A program made the translations under genes and the position numbers. The notes under the pieces were generated by a model. The model made no database searches, was not told where the DNA came from, and worked only from the letters and a program-made list of their open reading frames with translations. A DNA stretch of 64,000 nucleotides from Advenella alkanexedens. GTDB taxonomy: Bacteria > Pseudomonadota > Gammaproteobacteria > Burkholderiales > Burkholderiaceae_B. The stretch lies in contig NZ_JAHSPR010000003.1 in the NCBI RefSeq assembly GCF_019132845.1, forward strand, positions 124,001 to 188,000, read 5' to 3'. Of this stretch, positions 43,299 through 52,817 are shown one piece after another. Each line of letters begins with the position of its first letter. Position 1 is the stretch's first letter.

Positions 43299-44096
43299 TC
43301 AGGCAGTTAATACAGCCCTGCCAGTAACTTTACCGTTACGCAAGGCAGCAAGCGTGGCGTCTGCCTGGTCAAGCCCAAACCGCTGAATCGGGATGGGTTC
43401 TACCCGCCCGGTTTTTACCAGCTCAATCAGCTCTCGAAGTTCCTGAAGATTACCCACATAACTGCCGATAATACTGACGGCTTTCATTGGGATCATTGCC
43501 AATGACCAGGTAGAGCTACCTCCAAACAGACCGATCATAATCAGCTTGCCACCTTTAACCAAACTATCAAATGCAATAGAAGTAGTGGAAGGCGCACCCA
43601 CTAGGTCAATCGCTGCCTGAACAGGCTTGCCACCTGCTGCGGCCAGGATTTGCTGTACTGCATCGGGAGCGGCACCATCAATAGCGGCCAGCGCACCGGA
43701 ATTCAGGGCAGCCTGTCGCTTGGTCGGATCAAGATCAATCACAATGGCACCGACCCCACCCAAGGCATGCAATAGCTGAATGCACATCAGGCCCAAGCCC
43801 CCCGCCCCCATAATCAAAATCGGATGTTTGGTATACACGGAGGCCCCTATTTTTTGCAGGGCAGAATAGGTTGTCAGGCCAGAGCAGGCATAAGGGGCAA
43901 TTTGTGCAGGATCAAGATCGCCAATATCAATAAGATACCGGGCATCCGGTACGATGATATAGTCGGCATAGCCCCCAGCACGATGAACTCCAAGGCAGCG
44001 GGGTTCACACCCTGCATCAACCAAGAAGCCATCCAGGTTCAAGAACCCCGAGGCAGAAACTGCGCTGTGCATGTCATAATATTTTTCAGCAAGCAC
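43299..44096 (-). pseudogene. zinc alcohol dehydrogenase lacking its N-terminal catalytic part
   Basis: The 265 codons cover the middle and end of a medium-chain alcohol dehydrogenase: GGYADYIIVPDARYLID, then the Rossmann loop IMGAGGLGLMCIQLLHALG, and the closing NLQELRELIELVKTGRV. A whole enzyme is about 350 residues. The HxxE and GHE zinc segments are absent; in their place is a short odd start with YYDMHSAVSASGF, suggesting an internal deletion near 44010-44090. It is in the same direction as the intact dehydrogenase at 44200-45294 but is from a different subgroup, so it is not a recent duplicate. Confidence 0.8.
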
Positions 44097-44199
44097 AATT
44101 TTTAGTACCCTGAGTCCGTTACAGGGTTAGGACGGGGAAGATGTCAAACGCGGACCTTATAAAAAAGCCAGGTAATATTAATCCCCAGCTCTTGGTCAA

Positions 44200-45294
44200 T
44201 TAACCATTCAGACGCAAAACGGGCTTGATCACAGCCCCACTGGCCGAATCCGCGAACGCCTGATTAATTTGATCCAGCTCATAAAACTGTACCAAACGGT
44301 CAAAAGGAAATTTGCCCTGCTTATACAAAGCAATCAATTGCGGAATAAAAATCTTGGGAATGCTGTCGCCCTCAATCACGCCAATCATGGATTTTCCCTC
44401 GGCCATGAGCTCATTTTGAATGTTTAAACTGACCTCGCCGGTAAAACCAACAATCGCCACTACGCCCAACGGTTTAAGCGCCGCCAGAGACTGCTTGACC
44501 ACCGCAGCCACACCCGTGGTTTCAACGGCATAAGGCACACCAATACCTGAAATACGGTGTACCGCTGCCACCGTATCTGTGGTGCTGCCATTAATCACAT
44601 GGGTAGCGCCCAGTTCTTTGGCCAGTTCAAGACGATGCTCATGAACATCTACTGCAATAATAGGGTAGCAACCAATGACACGGGCCGCCATAATGGCGCT
44701 AAGGCCCACAGCCCCTGTACCAAACACCACAATGCCTTCACTGGCTTTGGGACGCAAACGGTTCAAAACTGTACCGGCACCCGTTTGAAGGCCACAACCC
44801 AAAGGTCCTAAAAGTGCCAAATCCACGTCTTTATCAACCACCACCGCATTATCTGCTTTGGTAACCACGGTTTGACTAAATGATGACTGGCCAAAAAAAA
44901 TGGAAAGCGGCTGATCATTTAAAGAATAAGGTGTCTGCCCGCCAGCCAGCACACCACCAAAATTCAATGGATTGAATTCACTACATACGGTTGGATGACC
45001 GCTTAGGCAGTGATTACAACGACGGCAACTGGCAAAGCTAAGTACCACATGATCACCCACCTGCACAGTGCTGACATCCGCCCCCACCTCTTCGACAATG
45101 CCAGACCCTTCGTGCCCCAAAATACCCGGTAATGGGAAAACACCTTCCAGGTCACGCGCTACGGCGTCTGTGTGGCACACCCCCGAAGCAACCATTTTCA
45201 AACGAATTTCGTCAGCTTTAACGGGGGCTACATCAATTTCGTGAATTTCAAAAGGTTGACCAAGACCAAAAGTAACCGCTGCTTTGGTTTTCAT
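44200..45294 (-). CDS. zinc-dependent aryl-alcohol-type dehydrogenase
   Basis: A 364-residue MDR-family dehydrogenase from the ATG at 45294, with GGGAG five bases upstream. The catalytic zinc ligands are in SGVCHTDA and GHEGSG, the structural zinc Cys are in CRRCNHCLSGHPTVC, and the cofactor loop is VVFGTGAVGLSAI. It resembles benzyl or aryl-alcohol dehydrogenases (XylB/AdhC type), which oxidise aromatic alcohols with NAD. All zinc ligands appear present. It is separated by 125 nt from the acetolactate synthase gene on the same strand. Confidence 0.88.
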   Translation of the reverse strand: MKTKAAVTFGLGQPFEIHEIDVAPVKADEIRLKMVASGVCHTDAVARDLEGVFPLPGILGHEGSGIVEEVGADVSTVQVGDHVVLSFASCRRCNHCLSGHPTVCSEFNPLNFGGVLAGGQTPYSLNDQPLSIFFGQSSFSQTVVTKADNAVVVDKDVDLALLGPLGCGLQTGAGTVLNRLRPKASEGIVVFGTGAVGLSAIMAARVIGCYPIIAVDVHEHRLELAKELGATHVINGSTTDTVAAVHRISGIGVPYAVETTGVAAVVKQSLAALKPLGVVAIVGFTGEVSLNIQNELMAEGKSMIGVIEGDSIPKIFIPQLIALYKQGKFPFDRLVQFYELDQINQAFADSASGAVIKPVLRLNG

Positions 45295-45418
45295 AAGAAC
45301 TCCCGATAGGTTAAAAGAACCATTCAAGCCTATCACAATCCGTCTTGTTCAGCTTGTGGCGCGATACAAGACCTTTAATCCTGGCCATTTTAATGAGCAA
45401 TCTATTACTGTTGATTGA

Positions 45419-47173
45419 TTATTCCTCCACATACCAGTTATCTTCAGACAGCATAACCTGCTGGTGACCGTAACCGGCTGGCATCATGGGGAAACAGTTT
45501 TCCAGTGCCTGAACCCGCACATCCAGGAAATACGGGCCTTCGGAATCCAGGCACTCTTGCAGCACAGCTTCCAGCTCATTGGGGTCTGACACTGTGGCTG
45601 CCTCCCAGCCAAATGCCCGGGCCAGCGCCACAAAGTCGGGGATGGAATCATTGTAACTATGGCTGTATCGCCCGTCATGAATCAGTTCCTGCCACTGTCG
45701 TACCATGCCCATGTGCTGGTTATTGCACAAAATAACCTTGACCGGAGCCCGGTGCTGGGTGGCCGTGGCCAGCTCCTGGATATTCATCAGGACCGAGGCA
45801 TCCCCACTGATACAGACCACCAGTGAATCGGGATTGCCGATTTGCGCACCAATGGCGGCCGGCACGCCATAACCCATGGTACCGGCACCACCCGAAGTCA
45901 GCCAGCGGTTGGGCTGGTTGAATTTCAGGTATTGGGCCGCCCACATCTGGTGCTGCCCCACGTCGGTACTGACAATGGCATCACGGTTTTCAATTAAGGC
46001 ATTCACCGTACTGAGCAAGTATTGCGGCAAAATACAGGTCTCGGACGGCGTGAAGCCAAGACAGTCTTTTTCACGCCATTTGCCAATACGTGCCCACCAG
46101 TCATCCAGCAGGGTATTATCGCGTTCCAGTGCCTTGATTTCAGTAAACAGCCCTTTCAGCAAAGGATAACAATCGCCCACCAGCGCCACATCGGCACGCA
46201 CCACCTTGTCGATGGAAGCCGGGTCGATATCCAGGTGAATCTTGGTGGCATGCGGACAAAAATCAGACAGACGCCCGGTAATCCGGTCATCAAAACGCGC
46301 ACCCACGCAAACAATCAGGTCGGCATGGTGCATGGCCAGGTTGGCCTCAAGCGTGCCATGCATGCCCAGCATGCCCAGGAACTGTTTGTCGGTACCCGGA
46401 AAAGCGCCCAATCCCATCAGGGTCAGGGTGCAGGGGGCCCCCAGATAATTCACCATATTGCTGAACACTTCACAGGCATCGGGACCGGAGTTGATCAGGC
46501 CGCCACCGCCATAAAATACCGGCCGCCGGGCATTCACGATTAAGGCCGCCGCCCGCTTGGTGGCCGCCTGCAATACAGATGGGGCGACCTGTGACACCGC
46601 GTTGAGCGGTACCTCACCATTCACATCGGCATCAGATGCCGGTACCGTGGCCATCTGAATATCCTTGGGAAAATCAATCAATACAGGACCGGGACGACCG
46701 GAGGCCGTCAGGTTATACGCTTTGGCCACCAAAGCGGTCACATCCTCAACACGCCTGATTTGCGCATTCCATTTGGTGACCGGACGGGAAATCCCCACGG
46801 CATCGCATTCCTGGAACGCATCAGTACCAATCGCACCGGTCGCTACCTGGCCACTGATGCACAGCACCGGAATCGAATCACACATGGCATCGAGCAGGCC
46901 GGAAGTGGTATTGGCCATGCCGGGCCCGGAGGTTACCAGCACCACACCGGTTCGACCGGTGGAGCGGGCATAACCTTCGGCCGCATGCATGGCCGCCTGT
47001 TCGTGGCGAACCAGAATGTGACGGATGCGCGGTTCGGCATAGAGGGCATCATAAAGCGGCAGCACGGCACCGCCCGGATAGCCAAAAATCGTATCAACGC
47101 CGTTGGCAATCAACGTTTCCAGAAGAACCTGGGCGCCATTCATGGCGGTATTCTGTGTAGGCAGGGAAGTCAT
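45419..47173 (-). CDS. ilvB: acetolactate synthase large subunit
   Basis: A 584-residue thiamine-diphosphate enzyme that joins two pyruvates, or pyruvate and 2-oxobutyrate, in branched-chain amino acid synthesis. The catalytic Glu is in [18 protein letters not shown] (near residue 60), the TPP-binding [12 protein letters not shown] (about 458) holds the Mg2+ site, and the FAD/Rossmann middle domain is present. The order matches IlvB/IlvG biosynthetic enzymes. No small regulatory subunit gene follows; the next gene is a dehydrogenase. It diverges from panB. A small subunit elsewhere, or a single-subunit enzyme, must be assumed. Confidence 0.9.
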   Translation of the reverse strand: MTSLPTQNTAMNGAQVLLETLIANGVDTIFGYPGGAVLPLYDALYAEPRIRHILVRHEQAAMHAAEGYARSTGRTGVVLVTSGPGMANTTSGLLDAMCDSIPVLCISGQVATGAIGTDAFQECDAVGISRPVTKWNAQIRRVEDVTALVAKAYNLTASGRPGPVLIDFPKDIQMATVPASDADVNGEVPLNAVSQVAPSVLQAATKRAAALIVNARRPVFYGGGGLINSGPDACEVFSNMVNYLGAPCTLTLMGLGAFPGTDKQFLGMLGMHGTLEANLAMHHADLIVCVGARFDDRITGRLSDFCPHATKIHLDIDPASIDKVVRADVALVGDCYPLLKGLFTEIKALERDNTLLDDWWARIGKWREKDCLGFTPSETCILPQYLLSTVNALIENRDAIVSTDVGQHQMWAAQYLKFNQPNRWLTSGGAGTMGYGVPAAIGAQIGNPDSLVVCISGDASVLMNIQELATATQHRAPVKVILCNNQHMGMVRQWQELIHDGRYSHSYNDSIPDFVALARAFGWEAATVSDPNELEAVLQECLDSEGPYFLDVRVQALENCFPMMPAGYGHQQVMLSEDNWYVEE

Positions 47174-47304
47174 GGTGATTTATAAACAGATTAATGATTC
47201 TTCGATAATATCAATATTTTCTTCTTTCCTGTCTGAACTCACTCGCAATACACGTTAAACTATCCGCATTCTTCCTGCTGTTTTTACCTTCAAGGAATCT
47301 TGAA
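47174..47304. promoter_or_regulatory. divergent promoter region between ilvB and panB
   Basis: A 131-base gap that must serve both genes. Both pathways draw on 2-oxoisovalerate chemistry, so shared control is plausible. TTAAACTAT near 47256 is -10-like. I saw no leader peptide or T-box. Confidence 0.3.
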
Positions 47305-48132
47305 ATGAGTGTTCACGCTGACATCAAACGCATCACAGTTCCTCAGCTGATGGCCTACAAGGGCCAGAAAAAAATTGTATCCCTAACCTCTTATATTGCA
47401 CCCTTTGCCCGTATTATTGATGAATACGTAGACATGATCCTGATTGGCGACTCAACCGCCATGGTGGGCTACAACATGGATGACACGCTGTCCATTACGG
47501 TGGACCAGCTTGCTGCCCACGCCAAGGCCGTGGTCAGTTCCACACAACGGGCCTGCATCGTGGTGGACATGCCGTTTGGCAGTTACCAGGAATCCCCCGA
47601 ACAGGCATTTCGCAATGCCGCCAAAATGCTGTCGGCCAGTGGCGCCGATGCCGTGAAATTTGAAGGCGGTGAATACCTGGCCGAGACCACCCGTTTTCTG
47701 GTGGACCGTGGCATTCCGGTGCTGGCCCATATCGGCTTGATGCCCCAATATGTCAACACCATGGGCGGCTTCAAGGCGCAGGGCTTAAGCGAAGAAGCCG
47801 CCAACCGCATCTTCAATGACGCGATTGCCCAGGAACAGGCCGGGGCATGGGGCATTGTGATTGAAGGCACGGCCGAACCGCTGGCCCGCCGCATTACACA
47901 AAGCGTAAAAATCCCCACCATTGGCATTGGCGCCTCACCTGAATGTGATGGCCAGGTTCTGGTGGCTGAAGACATCTTCAATTTAAGCGGATCACGTATT
48001 CCGAAATTTGCCCAGCAGTTTTCTGACGTACAGGCCGCCATTCGCCAGGGTGTCGAAGCCTATTCCAGCCAGGTCCGTGATGGCTCATTCCCCACCCTGA
48101 ACCACTGTTTCGGTGTGGCCAAAAATGGCTAA
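47305..48132 (+). CDS. panB: 3-methyl-2-oxobutanoate hydroxymethyltransferase
   Basis: A 275-residue TIM-barrel enzyme that adds a hydroxymethyl group from methylenetetrahydrofolate to 2-oxoisovalerate to make ketopantoate, a pantothenate precursor. Marks are LTSYIAPFARIID, GDSTAMVGYNMDDT with the Mg2+-binding Asp, VDMPFGSYQESPEQA, VKFEGG, and AHIGLMPQ. It starts with ATG at 47305 with AAGGA upstream. The last 8 bases overlap the SET-domain gene. panC is not in the window. Confidence 0.93.
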   Translation: MSVHADIKRITVPQLMAYKGQKKIVSLTSYIAPFARIIDEYVDMILIGDSTAMVGYNMDDTLSITVDQLAAHAKAVVSSTQRACIVVDMPFGSYQESPEQAFRNAAKMLSASGADAVKFEGGEYLAETTRFLVDRGIPVLAHIGLMPQYVNTMGGFKAQGLSEEAANRIFNDAIAQEQAGAWGIVIEGTAEPLARRITQSVKIPTIGIGASPECDGQVLVAEDIFNLSGSRIPKFAQQFSDVQAAIRQGVEAYSSQVRDGSFPTLNHCFGVAKNG

Positions 48133-48658
48133 ACCGGAAAAACGGGTTAGTGGTGCCCCGTGGCATGAAGTACGCCAGTCCACACTGCATGGCAACGGGG
48201 TATTTGCCCTGCGGGATATTCCCGCAGGTACCAAAATCATTGAATACACCGGCAAACGCATTACGCCCGAACAGGCTGATGCCATGTTTCCGGTCAACCC
48301 CGACGATCCGTTTCATACCTTTTTCTTTTCATTAAGCTCGGGAAAAATCATTGATGGCGGCCAGCGTGGCAACGATGCACGCTGGATCAACCACAGCTGC
48401 GACCCCAACTGTGAAACCCAGGAAGGACGCCACGGAAAACGGGTGTATGTATTTGCCAAAAGGGATATCAAAGCCGGCGAAGAACTGTTTTACGATTATG
48501 GCCTGGTGATTGACGATAAACTGACCGCCAAACTGAAAAAGCAATACCAATGCCTGTGTGGTGCGGAAAACTGCCGCGGCACCATGCTGGCCCTGCCTGA
48601 AAAGAAAAAAGCCGCCAAAAAGGCGACTGCAAAAAAGAAACCGGCTGATCCGGCTTAA
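48125..48658 (+). CDS. SET-domain protein with a Lys/Ala-rich tail
   Basis: A 177-residue protein from the ATG at 48125; a GTG at 48113 is in frame. SET motifs are complete: STLHGNGVFALRDIPAGT, ARWINHSCDPNC (the pseudoknot NHS), ELFYDYG, and a post-SET CLCGAENCRGTML with three Cys. It should be a lysine methyltransferase using S-adenosylmethionine. The tail EKKKAAKKATAKKK resembles histone H1 and TopB tails and may bind DNA or be a substrate. The panB stop lies inside its start, so the two are coupled. SET proteins are uncommon in bacteria but recur in Burkholderiales. The target is unknown. Confidence 0.85.
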   Translation: MAKPEKRVSGAPWHEVRQSTLHGNGVFALRDIPAGTKIIEYTGKRITPEQADAMFPVNPDDPFHTFFFSLSSGKIIDGGQRGNDARWINHSCDPNCETQEGRHGKRVYVFAKRDIKAGEELFYDYGLVIDDKLTAKLKKQYQCLCGAENCRGTMLALPEKKKAAKKATAKKKPADPA

Positions 48659-48718
48659 CGCCAGTCATTGCCCAAAACCCGGCCTTATGCACCGGGGACC
48701 CCATTAACATCAACAGCA

Positions 48719-49213
48719 TCAGGTCAGTTCGGCCACCATTTTTTCAAGGCAATCCCGGGCATCGCCCACCACCACCCTGGTGCTGCAGGCAATCATCAGA
48801 TTCAGGTTCAGGCCAAAATCCTCAACCGTAAAACCGTGTGCATCAATATCACGCCCCTGTTCATGGCCAAGCGAAACCTGCTCCACCAGCGACCGGCCAT
48901 CATGGGTATACACCCAAACCGGCTTGCCCAAGGCAATGGCGAACCCCACTTCAAACACCGTGCCCGAATCGGGCTCATGCCCCCGAAAAGCATTGACATT
49001 GGCCATGACGGCATCTGCCTGGCGGATCAGCCCGATATTGGACTGGTAAATCCAGTGCGCCAGCAACGGCTTATCCAGCCCCGCCGGGGCATGATTATCC
49101 AGCGGATACAAGCCCGCAAAACCGAATGACTCACAAAGGGCCTTAAGCTGCTGGCCATATTCAACGGCATCGTGCCGGAATACATCGGGCCCGGCCAGAT
49201 AAATCTTCTTCAT
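48719..49213 (-). CDS. nucleoside 2-deoxyribosyltransferase
   Basis: A 164-residue protein beginning MKKIYLAGPDVF and holding GHEPDSGTVFEVGFAIALGKPVW, the nucleophile Glu and active-site Asp layout of the family. It cuts or swaps bases on deoxynucleosides, or cuts nucleoside 5'-phosphates as in RCL/DNPH1-like enzymes. It stands alone and converges with the SET-domain gene. The exact substrate cannot be read. Confidence 0.85.
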   Translation of the reverse strand: MKKIYLAGPDVFRHDAVEYGQQLKALCESFGFAGLYPLDNHAPAGLDKPLLAHWIYQSNIGLIRQADAVMANVNAFRGHEPDSGTVFEVGFAIALGKPVWVYTHDGRSLVEQVSLGHEQGRDIDAHGFTVEDFGLNLNLMIACSTRVVVGDARDCLEKMVAELT

Positions 49214-49382
49214 TTAAACCACCTTTTCCAACGGCAAGAGAGTAACCATCACCAACCGGAAAATTAAAATCTTAAGAATACATTCTGAAAAGATTTCTTT
49301 TTATCCTGAAGGTCATTATGATAGCTTGTATAGGATTTTTCTGTTCCCAACACCGATTTGTCCCTCTTTCAAGGAGTCCAAC

Positions 49383-49718
49383 ATGTCTGCGTCTTTCGAG
49401 CTAAAAAAATCAAGCAATGGCCAGTTTCATTTTTCACTGAAAGCTGAAAATGGTTCCACCATCCTGAGCAGCGAACAATACACCACCGTTGCCGCCGCCA
49501 AAAATGGCCTGGCTTCCGTACAAAAAAACTGTACCGAAGACGACCATTATGTGGCCGGGACGTCCTCAAATGGCAAATTTTTCTTCAACCTGAAAGCCGG
49601 TAATGGTCAAATTATTGGTACCAGCCCCATGTTTGCCGATGAAGCAACGCGGCACTATGCCATCGCCGAATGCAAAACCGCGGCAAGCGCCACAGTTATC
49701 GACAACACCAACACCTGA
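49383..49718 (+). CDS. YegP/DUF1508 family protein with two tandem repeats
   Basis: A 111-residue protein from the ATG at 49383 with a strong AAGGAG seven bases upstream. It has two copies of the YegP unit: FELKKSSNGQFHFSLKAENGSTILSSEQY and YVAGTSSNGKFFFNLKAGNGQIIGTSPMF. Such small beta-rich proteins are widespread and of unknown function. It stands alone between the deoxyribosyltransferase and photolyase genes. The short spacer to the convergent photolyase is 61 nt. Confidence 0.9.
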   Translation: MSASFELKKSSNGQFHFSLKAENGSTILSSEQYTTVAAAKNGLASVQKNCTEDDHYVAGTSSNGKFFFNLKAGNGQIIGTSPMFADEATRHYAIAECKTAASATVIDNTNT

Positions 49719-49779
49719 CCAGCGGTGTCATGTGCCGGCAAGCATGCTGCCTGCCGGCGTGGCAACCCGCTTCCTGGGC

Positions 49780-51234
49780 TTAATCGCCCGCTTTCAGCAC
49801 CCCGTATCGCAACAGGGTGCGTTCTCGTGCCCGGGCATGATCCACAATAGGTGGCAAGTACACGCCTGCCATCAGCCAGGGCTCATGAATGGCCTTATCA
49901 GGCACCTGCTTCAGCTCGGGCACATAACGCCGGATGAATTTACCTTCAGGATCAAATTTTCTTGACTGAGTCACCGGATTAAAGATGCGAAACCAGGGCT
50001 GGGCATCACACCCGGTAGAAGCGGCCCATTGCCAGCCGCCATTATTCGAGGCCAGGTCATAATCATTCAGTTTATCGGCAAAATATTTTTCACCTTCACG
50101 CCAGTCAATACCCAGATCCTTGCACAAAAATGAAGCGGTGATCATGCGCAGCCGGTTATGCATGTAACCGGTCTGGTTCAGCTGGCGCATGGCGGCATCC
50201 ACAATCGGATAACCTGTTCTGCCTTCACACCAGGCCGCAAAATACCCGGGATTGCTATCCCACACGATGCGGTCGCAGGCGCGCTGGAAAGACCGGTTCA
50301 CGACATGTGGAAAATGATACAGAATGGCCTGATAGAACTCTCGCCAGATCAGCTCGGACAGCCAGGTTGCCGCGCCGTCATTGTTGTGTTGCAGGGCAAA
50401 ACGGGCCAGCTTGCGCACAGACACCGTACCAAAACGGATATGTACCGACAGGTACGACACCCCCTTGACCGCCGGAAAGTCACGCGCCTCTTTATAGCGC
50501 GCCATCCGGGTGCTGAAGTCTTCAAACAGGGTTTGCGCACCACTGCTGCCGGCTGGCATGGACAATGATGCCCAGGTACCGGACTCAAAACCCATCTGTT
50601 CCAATGAAGGAATACTTTCCCCCCGTGGTTTGCTGGCCAGCCGGGCGGCATATTTTTCAACCGGATAGGCTTTAAGCTGGAAATCATCGACTTTCTTCAG
50701 CCAGGCATTCTTGTAGGGGGTGAAAACACTATATGGCTTGCCCGCCTGCGTCAGAACCTCATGGGTTTCAAAAACCACCTGATCCTTGAAATCGGCAAAC
50801 CCGATACCCATGACATCAAGGCTGGCCGCCACCCTTTGGTCACGCGCGATGGCCAACGGTTCATAATCGCGATTGGTGAATACTTTCTGCACGCCCAGCT
50901 GCCGGGCCAATTCGGGAATACAATCCCGGGCCGCCCCATACCTGACAATCAGGCCACTGCCCTGCCCGCCCGCACGCAATGACAGGGCATGCAAGCCGGC
51001 ATCCAGGGCCAGAACGCTTTGATGAATAAATTCAACCCGGCGGTCTTTACGGCTGGGCAGGGCATTTAGAATATCGGTATCAAAAACAAACACACAATAC
51101 ACTTTTTGTGCGACCCGCAAAGCATGATAAAGCGCGGCATGATCCTCACAGCGCAAGTCACGGCGAAACCAGACCAGGGCCGCAGTGACAGGGGCGGGTT
51201 CGGCAAGCGCTTGTGTTGCATGGTTATTTGGCAT
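49780..51234 (-). CDS. phrB: deoxyribodipyrimidine photolyase
   Basis: A 484-residue photolyase/cryptochrome that repairs UV pyrimidine dimers using FADH and blue light. The N-terminal antenna domain starts [20 protein letters not shown]. The FAD-binding domain has [53 protein letters not shown], and [30 protein letters not shown]. All key residues of class I CPD photolyases appear intact. It starts with ATG at 51234 and is a single gene. A 42-nt gap separates it from the liv operon end. Confidence 0.95.
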   Translation of the reverse strand: MPNNHATQALAEPAPVTAALVWFRRDLRCEDHAALYHALRVAQKVYCVFVFDTDILNALPSRKDRRVEFIHQSVLALDAGLHALSLRAGGQGSGLIVRYGAARDCIPELARQLGVQKVFTNRDYEPLAIARDQRVAASLDVMGIGFADFKDQVVFETHEVLTQAGKPYSVFTPYKNAWLKKVDDFQLKAYPVEKYAARLASKPRGESIPSLEQMGFESGTWASLSMPAGSSGAQTLFEDFSTRMARYKEARDFPAVKGVSYLSVHIRFGTVSVRKLARFALQHNNDGAATWLSELIWREFYQAILYHFPHVVNRSFQRACDRIVWDSNPGYFAAWCEGRTGYPIVDAAMRQLNQTGYMHNRLRMITASFLCKDLGIDWREGEKYFADKLNDYDLASNNGGWQWAASTGCDAQPWFRIFNPVTQSRKFDPEGKFIRRYVPELKQVPDKAIHEPWLMAGVYLPPIVDHARARERTLLRYGVLKAGD

Positions 51235-51276
51235 TAATGTTTATCCCTTTGGTTACATACCATCCACGCTTCAAAC

Positions 51277-52044
51277 TCAAACCGTCAGGTAAGCCCGTTT
51301 GACCGCTTCATTTTCCATCAGTGACTGGATGGAACCACTATATTTGATTTGTCCCTTTTCGAGCACATAAGCCCGGTCCGACACCAACTCAGCAAAGGGC
51401 AGGTTCTGTTCTGACAACAAAATACCAAGCCCTTTTTCTTTAAGGGCCAGTATCATGCGGGCCATTTGCTCCACCACCACCGGTGCCACCCCTTCCGAGG
51501 GCTCATCGAGCAGCACCATGAAAGGGTTACCCATTAAGGTCCGGGCCACGCTCAGCATTTGCTGCTCGCCCCCGCTCATCTTGCCACCGGGCCGGTCCAG
51601 CATTTTGCCCAAATTGGGAAACAGGGAAAACAGGGACTCACGGGTCCAGACAACAGCCTCACGGCCATCAGGCCAATGTCGCACGGGCTGGCGTCCCACA
51701 TCCAGATTCTCGGTCACGCTCAGGTCGGAAAACACCCGCCGGTCTTCAGGCACATAACCCAGACCCAACCTGGCAATCCGGTAGGGTGGCCAGCGTGAAA
51801 TATCCTGGCCCATGAAAATCACCTTGCCACTGGTGCGATCCAGCAGGCCCATGATGGATTTGAGGGTGGTTGATTTTCCCGCGCCATTACGGCCCATTAA
51901 CGCCACCACTTCACCGCGGCCCACCGTCAGATTCACATCAAACAGGATATGTGCCCCGCCATACCAGGCATTCAGGCCTGCAACCGTTAACAAATCTGTT
52001 TCACCCGCCCCCGGCATTGATTTTTCCGGCAAGATGGCACTCAT
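51277..52044 (-). CDS. livF: branched-chain amino acid-type ABC transporter ATPase LivF
   Basis: A 255-residue ATPase. Walker A is GRNGAGKST (about 51-59), the signature is MSGGEQQML (about 154), Walker B leads to LLDEPSEGVAP, and the H-loop region holds SEQN. Its order as the last gene and the YGGAHILFDVNL start fit LivF. It pairs with LivG to drive uptake through the fused LivHM permease. Its ATG overlaps the livG stop by 4 nt (ATGA). The N-terminal 15 residues are an extra not seen in most LivF. Confidence 0.9.
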   Translation of the reverse strand: MSAILPEKSMPGAGETDLLTVAGLNAWYGGAHILFDVNLTVGRGEVVALMGRNGAGKSTTLKSIMGLLDRTSGKVIFMGQDISRWPPYRIARLGLGYVPEDRRVFSDLSVTENLDVGRQPVRHWPDGREAVVWTRESLFSLFPNLGKMLDRPGGKMSGGEQQMLSVARTLMGNPFMVLLDEPSEGVAPVVVEQMARMILALKEKGLGILLSEQNLPFAELVSDRAYVLEKGQIKYSGSIQSLMENEAVKRAYLTV

Positions 52045-52817
52045 GTTGTCAACCCTTCTTTCAGTTTTTCCAATCCGATTCCCGAGCCCAGGTACACTTC
52101 CCTGACCTGCGGATGGTTGCGGATTTCATCGGGAGAGCCTTCGGCAATCAGCCAGCCGGCGGCCAGCACAATAATACGGTCGGCATAGGCAAACACCACA
52201 TCCATACTATGTTCGGTAAACAGGACACCCATATTGCGCTGCCTGGCCAGTTTATGCGTCAGGGCCATCAATGCATTGCGTTCCTGGGGGGCCATGCCTG
52301 CCGTGGGCTCATCCATGAGTAATAAAACCGGATCATTGGCAAGGGCCATGGCCAGCTCCACCCGTTTCACATCACCATAGGCCAGTTCGCTGCAGGGCCG
52401 GTCGGCCTGGTCTTCCATACCCACCTGTGCCAACAAAGCCAAGGCCTGTTCCCGGTATTGTGCAGCGGCCGACCTGAAAAACGAAAACATTTTCCGGTGA
52501 AAAGACAGCAGGGTCATTTGCACGTTTTCAACCACGGTGAGCGAGGCAAAAGTGGCGGCAATCTGGAAAGTGCGACCCACGCCCAGCTGCCAGATATCAC
52601 GTGCGTGCAGACCCAGGATGGGTTGACCGTTCAGCAGAACCGTTCCCTGATTGGCCCTGGCCTGACCACCAATCATGTTGAAAGTGGTTGACTTGCCTGC
52701 CCCGTTGGGGCCGATCAGGGCCAGCATTTCACCGGGCTCCAGGCTGAAACTCACCCCCCGGACCGCCATGAAATCGCCATAGGACTTATGAAGATCATTC
52801 ACCTGCAACAAACTCAT
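52041..52817 (-). CDS. livG: branched-chain amino acid-type ABC transporter ATPase LivG
   Basis: A 258-residue ATPase from the ATG at 52817, which has AAAGGA upstream and overlaps the stop of the permease gene by 4 nt. Walker A is GPNGAGKSTTFN (about 35), the signature region is ELAYGDVKRVELAMAL in place of the usual LSYGxQR, and LLMDEPTAGMAPQE follows. It carries the LivG-type extra segment (SFHRKMFSFF). It forms the ATPase pair with LivF. Confidence 0.9.
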   Translation of the reverse strand: MSLLQVNDLHKSYGDFMAVRGVSFSLEPGEMLALIGPNGAGKSTTFNMIGGQARANQGTVLLNGQPILGLHARDIWQLGVGRTFQIAATFASLTVVENVQMTLLSFHRKMFSFFRSAAAQYREQALALLAQVGMEDQADRPCSELAYGDVKRVELAMALANDPVLLLMDEPTAGMAPQERNALMALTHKLARQRNMGVLFTEHSMDVVFAYADRIIVLAAGWLIAEGSPDEIRNHPQVREVYLGSGIGLEKLKEGLTT

